Assembly (NCBI GenBank): GCA_015501055.1
Contig: JADNYV010000030.1
Location: forward strand, 1-64,000
Length of the DNA stretch: 64,000 nt
Direction of reading: 5' to 3'
Origin: Mucidula mucida
Taxonomy: Eukaryota > Basidiomycota > Agaricomycetes > Agaricales > Physalacriaceae
Below the pieces are notes generated by a model, which made no database searches, was not told the origin of the DNA, and saw only the letters and a program-made list of their open reading frames with translations. Every line of letters begins with the position of its first letter. The stretch's first letter is position 1. The position numbers were made by a program, and so were the translations under genes. Positions 58,332 to 64,000 of the stretch are shown here, in pieces.

Positions 58332-58702
58332 TCCAGCTCTGTCCTTTTTTGTTTAATTCCTCATCTATCGGACATGCCGCGTCCTGTACCATGTATCATC
58401 ACTTACAGTGGTCAGGTAACCATGAGCCACTCACATGCTTTCTTTATCGTATAACATACTTATTATCTGGGTTTAGCTTTCCATTAGACCCAGGACTTGC
58501 TTGCAGGTCCGTTTGTTAGCATTGGGTTGTTCTTTTTCTTGCGGGGATTGCGTATTTATCACAGTACGCTGTGTGTTGTCAGTATTCATGTGCCAAAATC
58601 AAGTCTGCGATTGTGGTTTAGCCTTGTTGGTTGGAGAATGATTGATGATATCCATATTAGGGTAGGAGGTGTACAAGTACAGGCGCGTGGAAAAAATGAC
58701 AA
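58332..58702. other. Tail-to-tail intergenic region OPY2 / YOS1
   Basis: 371 bp of 3' flank of both genes. No gene or RNA recognised. Confidence 0.5.
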
Positions 58703-59088
58703 TCAACCACCAAGTAGTAATTCATAGACAATGACAACGATATTGAAAGCAATGAGTGGTACTGGATAGATGTTAAAGGAGCAGCTGGAATGGGGAATGG
58801 ACGTACTTCGCATGAGTGTTCGGACTGCGCTTATGAGTTCAATAAGCTTTGATTTCATGCCGACTTCACCCTGCTGGCCTCCAAAGCCGTTCTGGTCGTA
58901 CTGGTGGAAACCGGTGTTTTGTGGTTTTGACGAGGCCCAACCAACTGCGCGAAGGGTCAGTAGTAGTAGGTGTTGGAGATGGATGGCGGACTTGGTGCAA
59001 GAAACCTGTCCTCGCTCAAGACGGCCATGGCGTTGACTAGTAAAAGGCCGACGTAGAAAATGGTGCCCAACATGGGGAACATCATCAT
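58703..59088 (-). CDS. YOS1: Yos1/IER3IP1-type ER-Golgi transport protein
   Basis: Three exons encode about 97 residues. MFPMLGTIFYVGLLLVNAMA and VLSEDRFL match the first membrane helix and the VLxEeRFL motif of Yos1/IER3IP1. After an intron comes IGWASS, a Gly/Gln-rich loop (GFGGQQGEVG) and KSKLIELISAVRTLMR, the conserved amphipathic helix. The last exon supplies IPLIAFNIVVIVYELLLGG, the second membrane helix. Yos1 works with Yip1/Yif1 in COPII vesicle formation. Three ATGs in a row open the frame; the first is at 59088. The gene is easily missed because its exons are short. Confidence 0.9.
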
Positions 59089-59147
59089 GGAGGGTCGTGT
59101 CAAGGACGGTGTGTGATGTGATGGCGTGACAGGTGTTTCTCTACGCG
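59089..59147. promoter_or_regulatory. 59-bp divergent promoter, YOS1 / mitochondrial uL22
   Basis: Only 59 bp separate the two outward-facing start codons. Any core promoter must therefore lie here and partly inside the two first exons or 5' leaders. No TATA box is visible. Confidence 0.6.
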
Positions 59148-60133
59148 ATGCAGCGACCGGTTTTGCAGGGTGCGCTGTCTGCTGTCTGTAATCCTGCTCT
59201 GTCTGACCTGGGTTTAGCTGGTGCGAGGGTCCTGCGCCAGAGGCGACTGCCTACAACGTTACCAAAGCCTACAGGACGCCGCTAGTATGTCGCGCTTTTT
59301 GGCTTTACCACCAGGGACTTGAGCTTTGTACAGTGCGAGTCCGTTCAGTTGGTTCGCGGATAAACTCAAGACTCGATTTTTGGAGCCAAAGATGAAGGAA
59401 AAGGATGATCAGAAGACGATAGACGCAGCCAAGAAAGCGGCCAAGCAGCGCGAGGAAACCAACGTCTTTGAGGCCGTCGAATCTGATATTGTAGAGGAAG
59501 ACGAGGCGGAGAGGGCGGTTTCTGTTGTACCTACTGAACAAGAAGGGAAGAAGAAAGGCACCCGGCCAGCGAGACCGCCAGCCGAGTCGGTACGTTGCGC
59601 TTCACTTTATTTTATTTTATTTACTCAAGTTGGATTCAGCACGGCTACTCTACGGCGTATTTCAAGATATCGCATCGGAAACTCAACGACATTGGCCGCC
59701 AGATTGCAGGCAAACCTATTGATCATGCGATTCTCCAGATGCAGTTTAGCGAAAAGCGCGCCAGTTCTCGTGTTATGAACATGCTTATCACCGCGCGCGA
59801 CCATGCTGTACGCTACAAGGACATGGACCCCAGCAAACTCATTGTCGGTGAGTGTAATGAATCTATGTTGTTCTCGTGTACTGACTCTGGACAGCAGAGT
59901 CATGGGTGGGCAAGGGCAAACACGACCGCAAGCGTATAGAAATCAAAGGCAGAGGTCACACTGGCGTACAAACGCATCCGATGGCGAGTCTCTGGGTGGT
60001 GTTGAAGGAGGGCAAGACTCTTGAGCAAGTAAAGGCAAAGGAAAAGGCGTACAAGCTCAACAAAATAGTATCGGCTGCAGCTACGCGTGAGGATAGGCCT
60101 ATCCGGAATCCTGGTGCTATGTGGGCATGGTAA
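59148..60133 (+). CDS. MRPL22: Mitochondrial large-subunit ribosomal protein uL22m (MRPL22)
   Basis: The start at 59148 gives an Arg/Leu-rich, acid-free mitochondrial leader (MQRPVLQGALSAVCNP, VLRQRRLPTTLPKPTGRR). A 50-nt intron (gtatgtcgcg to tttgtacag) joins it to YASPFSWFADKLKTRFLEPK. An acidic/Lys linker follows, then the uL22 domain: STAYFKISHRKLNDIGRQI, DHAILQMQFSEKRASSRVMN, MLITARDHAVRYKDM, WVGKGKHDRKRIEIKGRGHT and VLKEGKTLEQ. It ends RNPGAMWAW. uL22 lines the ribosome exit tunnel. A later apparent start without the first exon lacks the leader and a true ATG, hence this choice. Confidence 0.9.
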
Positions 60134-60235
60134 AGTCGGTATTTTATTGTAGAGCACCGTATAATAATATGTCGGAACTGCGGACCGCACCGAACAAGCG
60201 CATCAGGACACGTAGTAAACTCACTTTATCCAGCC

Positions 60236-61938
60236 ATGGCGCGTCCCAGCATCGTCCTGGCCGTTTTGCTCTCCGCACTCTCCGCCGCCTGTCAGTCCTT
60301 TGAAAACACCGCCATTGTCCGCACCGTAGAACTCGGCGGCTCCCTTGTCCATGTTACCACCACCTATGCAGCGAAAGCACTCGAGCCTGACACGTCCGTC
60401 TACACCATCGCCCTCGGAGACGCAGAGATTGAAAAGACGAGCTGGCTCGATGTCAAGATCAAAGGCCAGCAACAGGCCCTGGAAATAAGCCATTCCATCG
60501 CGGTCGGAAGGTTTGTCGACGTTCAATTGATAAATAGTTCGCTCATGCATTGCCTAGTGATATCCACCTCTTGGACGTCGCACTGCCAAAGCCACTGGCG
60601 GTCAACTCGACCGTAAACTTAGTCTTGGAGACCGTGCAAACTCACGCAACATGGCCGTGGCCAGAAACAGCTGCTCAGAAAGATGAACAGGCGCTCAAAT
60701 ACAGGACAGACCTTTTCGTCATCAGCCCATATGCTACTCATGTTCAAAGGACTAAAATCAAGTATGTTTCGCTTGTTCTGTCATCTTTGTAGGGAATGTT
60801 TATCCTCGATGTAGAGCGCAGTCACCCCGTATACTTTCGTATACCACACCCGAGGACTTGTCTGCATTCACTGACGCAGAGACTGTCACTAAATCTGGCG
60901 CGACTCTCACATACGGTCATTACAACAACGTTCCTCCCTCTGCTAATGAAGTCTTCTTCGCAAAGACCCAAAAGAGCCTTCTCATCCATTACAACCATGA
61001 CTACCCGCTCCTCGAGATCTCTAAACTGAAAAGGTCTGCTGAGGTTAGCCATTGGGGCGCGAACCTCAACATCCAGGATGAAATGGTCCTTCACAACGCA
61101 GGCCCAGCGTATGTTTCCTTTGCCTAAATATAGCCCATCTCTCAACATCCACGTCTCTAGTTTGAAAGGTCATTTCTCGCGTCTTGAGCACCAATCTCAG
61201 ACGTTCTACAAGCGCGCGGCCCCGCATGTCATCCCTGGCCTCACTCTCCACCTGCCTGCGGGCATCAGCAACACGTACTTTTATGATCTCATTGGCAACG
61301 TTTCGACCTCCCGTCTACGAGTCGCGCCGTCCACCCAAAAGTCCCAGCGGAACCTTTTCAGCGTTCTAGAGATGCGTCCGCGCTATCCGTTGTTGGGTGG
61401 ATGGAATTACAGCTTCACTCTTGGTTGGGATGCTCCATTGGCAGATAGCGTCAGCTTTGACAAGGCGACCAACAAGTACCTGCTTGAGGTGCCGATCATG
61501 ACGCTGATTCCTGACGCCGTAGTAGACGAAGCCGAATTGCAGGTTATTCTTCCTGAAGGCGCTACGTGAGTGTGTTGCTTGAGATTGTGGACTGGAGACT
61601 AAGACACTACTAGTGACATTGAATTCTTCGTTCCGTTCCCCGCCATATCGAATACATTGTCGACGCATACCACGTATCTTGACACCGTCGGACGACCTGC
61701 CTTGACATTGAACTATCGGGATCTCACGGATAGACATGCGCAGTCCATCTTTGCAAGTTGCAATCTCTCTCTTAGATACTGGTACTGACCACCTCCGCAG
61801 GTTTCTTACAAAGTGCCTTTGACTGCACATCTCAGGAAGCCCTGTGTCGTGGCAGCGGCTTTCCTAAGTCTATTTGCATTTGCTCTTGTAGCACGGCGGA
61901 TCGATCTAACGATAGAGCAGAAAGTCAAGAAAACATGA
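60236..61938 (+). CDS. OST1: Oligosaccharyltransferase subunit Ost1 (ribophorin I)
   Basis: A signal peptide (MARPSIVLAVLLSALSAACQ) precedes SFENTAIVRTVELGGSLVHV, the first beta-domain of ribophorin I. Characteristic blocks are ETVQTHATWPWPETAAQKDE, SPYATHVQRTKIK, SHWGANLNIQDEMVLHNAGP and LKGHFSRLEHQSQTFYKR, then FYDLIGNVSTSRLRVAPS, LEMRPRYPLLGGWNYSFTLG and VILPEGATDIEFFVPF. One C-terminal membrane helix (VVAAAFLSLFAFALVARRID) and a basic tail (TIEQKVKKT) end the protein. Ost1 is an essential subunit of the ER N-glycosylation enzyme. About five introns. Confidence 0.94.
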
Positions 61939-61980
61939 TGGTAGTTTGTATTGACCATGCTACTAATCGGCAATTCAATT

Positions 61981-62684
61981 TCATGTACTATCTTCGTTGA
62001 CGCGACTAAAGCTATGCAGACTAACGACGTTGCATCCTTGCATGCGCCCTGCACTGTAGAAATGGTGAGTGGACTTTGCCCAAGTGTGCAAGTGGTTCGC
62101 GTACACTTTGAGGACCAAGTAGACGCCAGTGCCGCCGTTTTCCGTTGGACAACTGTAGAAGACTCCTGCATTGTTGTGGTTGCCATGATGGTAATGCAGT
62201 CGTGTCCCCCGCCATTTCCACGAACCACCAGAGACTCCGACGTGTTTCCGGTCTATGATGAGCTGCATCGGAGCTTGGTTCTGTTGGCTATCCTCGAACT
62301 GTGTCGTTGCATTAACGACGCTGACGGGAAATATCGCCGACTCATTTCTGAAGAGCCATAGGTGGTCTTGATTAATGAAAAAGAGCGGTGGACTATAGTT
62401 GGTTTTCGCGGTGGGGATTAGGGTAAGGTTTCCTAGGTGGTCTAGGTCGAGTGTAAGCCCAAGTTTGAGTGCATAGGCTGATACAGACCGATGCTTGGTA
62501 TGGTGAGATGTGTTGTGGTTCCCTTTCCGGACGTGCGGGAGGGTATTATTGCTTCAATGTGGGTAGCGCCGGGGACTAGGCTCCCGATTGAGGTGCGACC
62601 GGGGGCGCCTCCCCAGGCGGGCATCCCGTGTACGGGGAGATACATACACACGATGATCAGCAAGATGGAGACGAAGATGAACAT
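61981..62684 (-). CDS. Candidate secreted protein, frame interrupted
   Basis: The ATG at 62684 opens a hydrophobic leader (MFIFVSILLIIVCMYLPVHG) followed by a Gly/Thr-rich region (MPAWGGAPGRTS, IIPSRTSGKGTTTHLTIPS). A second frame, open from about 62555 to 61981, reads LTLDLDHLGNLTLIPTAKTN, FFINQDHLWLFRNESAIFPV, HVGVSGGSWKWRGTRLHYHH, NNAGVFYSCPTENGGTGVYL and ends FSRVNEDST. It has N-glycosylation sites (NLT, NES, NAT). The two frames overlap around 62470-62550 and could be joined by one missing base or an unseen intron. I do not know the family. It ends 42 bp from the OST1 stop, tail to tail, and starts divergently from the PPR gene. Confidence 0.42.
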
Positions 62685-62921
62685 TGCGAAGGGTAACCTC
62701 AGGCATCGGGATAATATAGGCTACTTCAAGTGACGTGTACGAGTACATCCGAGCTTGACGCGGTAATCGCAGGACAGAGGAGCATAAGATACCGAGAAGC
62801 AGCCAGATCCGAGCCTATTTAGTTCCTCGTCATGAGGCGAAGCGGTGAGTGAGGGCGGCCCGGACATGCCGGTGATCACGAATTATTTTCGCGATCGACG
62901 CGCCTTGTCTTGGTCGCCGAC

Positions 62922-64000
62922 ATGCTTTTCAGTCGTTCCCTCAAACAGACGCGACATTCCCTAGAGCCCGCGCTCGTCTCATTCTCAACCTCCGCCGTTG
63001 CTCCTGCTGCCCAAAGAGCGCTGCCTCGTTCCTCCCGGCCATCGACTAACCGTTCTTCCCGACCACCGTCTACCTCCTCCTCAAGACCCTCATCGTCTAG
63101 ACCACCATCCTCTTACTCTTCCGAGTCTTCCTACAGGCCGGCACGACCATTATCAAAATCTCGAGCAGCACACCTGGGACGACAACAGAATGCACCATTT
63201 TCGCGTTCAGAGGCCCCCAGAGTTCAGCAAGATAATCCCCCTAGAGAGACGAACAAGTACAGGTCCAAACACTTTGATCCCTCCGTCGCCAAGCCAGAAG
63301 GTCTGCCGAAATTAGAACCCCATGTCCTCTCCGACCGTCTCAAGAAGTTGTGTGACGAGGGCAAATTGTTGGCAGCTATATCAATGCTCAAGAACTCCCC
63401 TCGGGATGCACAAAATGCGATTGTCTGGAACACGGTCATATGGGAGTGCATGAAAGCAAAGCAGTTTCAGCAGTCCTACCAGTTGTTCACCGATGTACGT
63501 GTCCAAGTCTCTTGATTTCATTCTTTTCTGACATTACATAGATGAAGCGTCGAGGGTTTAGCCCCACAACGCGGACATATCAGACCATGTTCAACGGTCT
63601 GACGCGCATTGAGGACTGGGCGGCGTACCCAAAGCAGATGAAGAACGCAGAGTCTCTTTTCCAATCCTACATGAGACACATAGAATCCGTTCACGCGCAC
63701 AATCCCACGAGCCCCGAACTCTCCAGCAGTCCGCTTTCCTTGTATCTCAAACTTTTAGGAGATGCTGGGCGGTACCAGGAGATATTCGACGTTTACTATA
63801 ATTTGGATCCCAAAGGACCCATAACGCCTGACCACTTGGTCTTCACCGCCATGTTCCAAGCGCTCTCTCCCTTGAAGATTCCGTATGGCATGGATTCAGA
63901 ATCGACGGCTGTACAGAACGCGTCGAGTGCGAAGCTACTGTGGACGCAGATGATAAAAGCTGCCAAAAAGACGGAATTCACTATTGATTCCCATTTGGTT
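62922..64000 (+). CDS. Mitochondrial pentatricopeptide-repeat protein, 5' part (runs off window)
   Basis: Starts MLFSRSLKQTRHSLEPALVS, a plausible mitochondrial leader, then a Ser/Arg/Pro-rich stretch. Exon 1 ends at 63494; the intron (63495-63541) has clear gtacgt and catag ends. Helical repeats follow: LSDRLKKLCDEGKLLAAISM, NAIVWNTVIWECMKAKQFQQ with SYQLFTDMKRRGFSPTTRTY, QTMFNGLTRIEDW, and LYLKLLGDAGRYQEIFDVYY with ITPDHLVFTAMFQAL. These fit PPR units, which bind organellar RNA. The gene is cut by the window end at about residue 335 and probably continues. The upstream 160 bp separate it from the candidate secreted gene. Confidence 0.85.

Noticed and set aside
7242..61938. Idea of an ER/secretory gene cluster (EMC3, VTI1, HSP90-HDEL, YOS1, OST1)
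   Set aside because: These are universal housekeeping genes scattered over 55 kb with separate promoters and unrelated genes between them.

Overview
This window comes from a filamentous basidiomycete, most likely an agaricomycete. The genes are packed on both strands and most are cut by many 45-60 nt GT-AG introns. The recognisable proteins are fungal or eukaryotic: Opy2, Dad4, Kch1-type K+ transporter, Vip1/Asp1, Caf16, Air1/2, siderophore and allantoate-type MFS transporters. I see no prokaryotic operon, CRISPR array, tRNA, rRNA or virus. All exon structures were read by eye, so internal splice sites are approximate unless stated.

Layout. 0-3.7 kb: a dead copy of an unrecognised 'GQRHQ' family gene, broken by a 565-bp hAT-like element with an 8-bp target-site duplication, then a Cys/Ser-rich hypothetical. 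4-9.4 kb: NCS-1 calcium sensor, GlcNAc-6-phosphate deacetylase, EMC3 and the SNARE Vti1. 9.4-15.1 kb: a poorly resolved stretch, a frame-damaged siderophore transporter with an iron-type GATA promoter, and the intact GQRHQ paralog in inverted orientation. 15.5-23 kb: DRG1 GTPase, Kch1-like transporter, Dad4, arginyl-tRNA-protein transferase ATE1 and a peroxisomal-type carrier. 23-32 kb: a UBA/RBR-like/E2 ubiquitin enzyme, a GILT-like thiol reductase, a Cid2-like protein, a three-finger C2H2 factor and a hypothetical. 32.5-45 kb: a kelch membrane protein, a low-complexity phosphoprotein-like gene, an HDEL-tagged ER HSP90 and a WW-FF splicing/elongation factor. 45-56 kb: an allantoate-type MFS transporter, Vip1, an inactive E2 variant, Air1/2 and Caf16. 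56-64 kb: Opy2, Yos1, mitochondrial uL22, ribophorin I/OST1, a candidate secreted protein and the 5' part of a PPR protein.

The genes are mostly unrelated housekeeping genes. Several act in the ER and secretory pathway (EMC3, Vti1, HDEL-HSP90, Yos1, OST1), but they are scattered and shared with no common promoter, so I do not read them as a cluster. The most informative features are the hAT-like insertion, three introns with GC donors, the decaying iron-regulated transporter, the E2/E3-like fusion protein, a fungal HSP90 ending in HDEL, and very tight gene spacing: a 59-bp divergent promoter and two nearly touching same-strand gene pairs.
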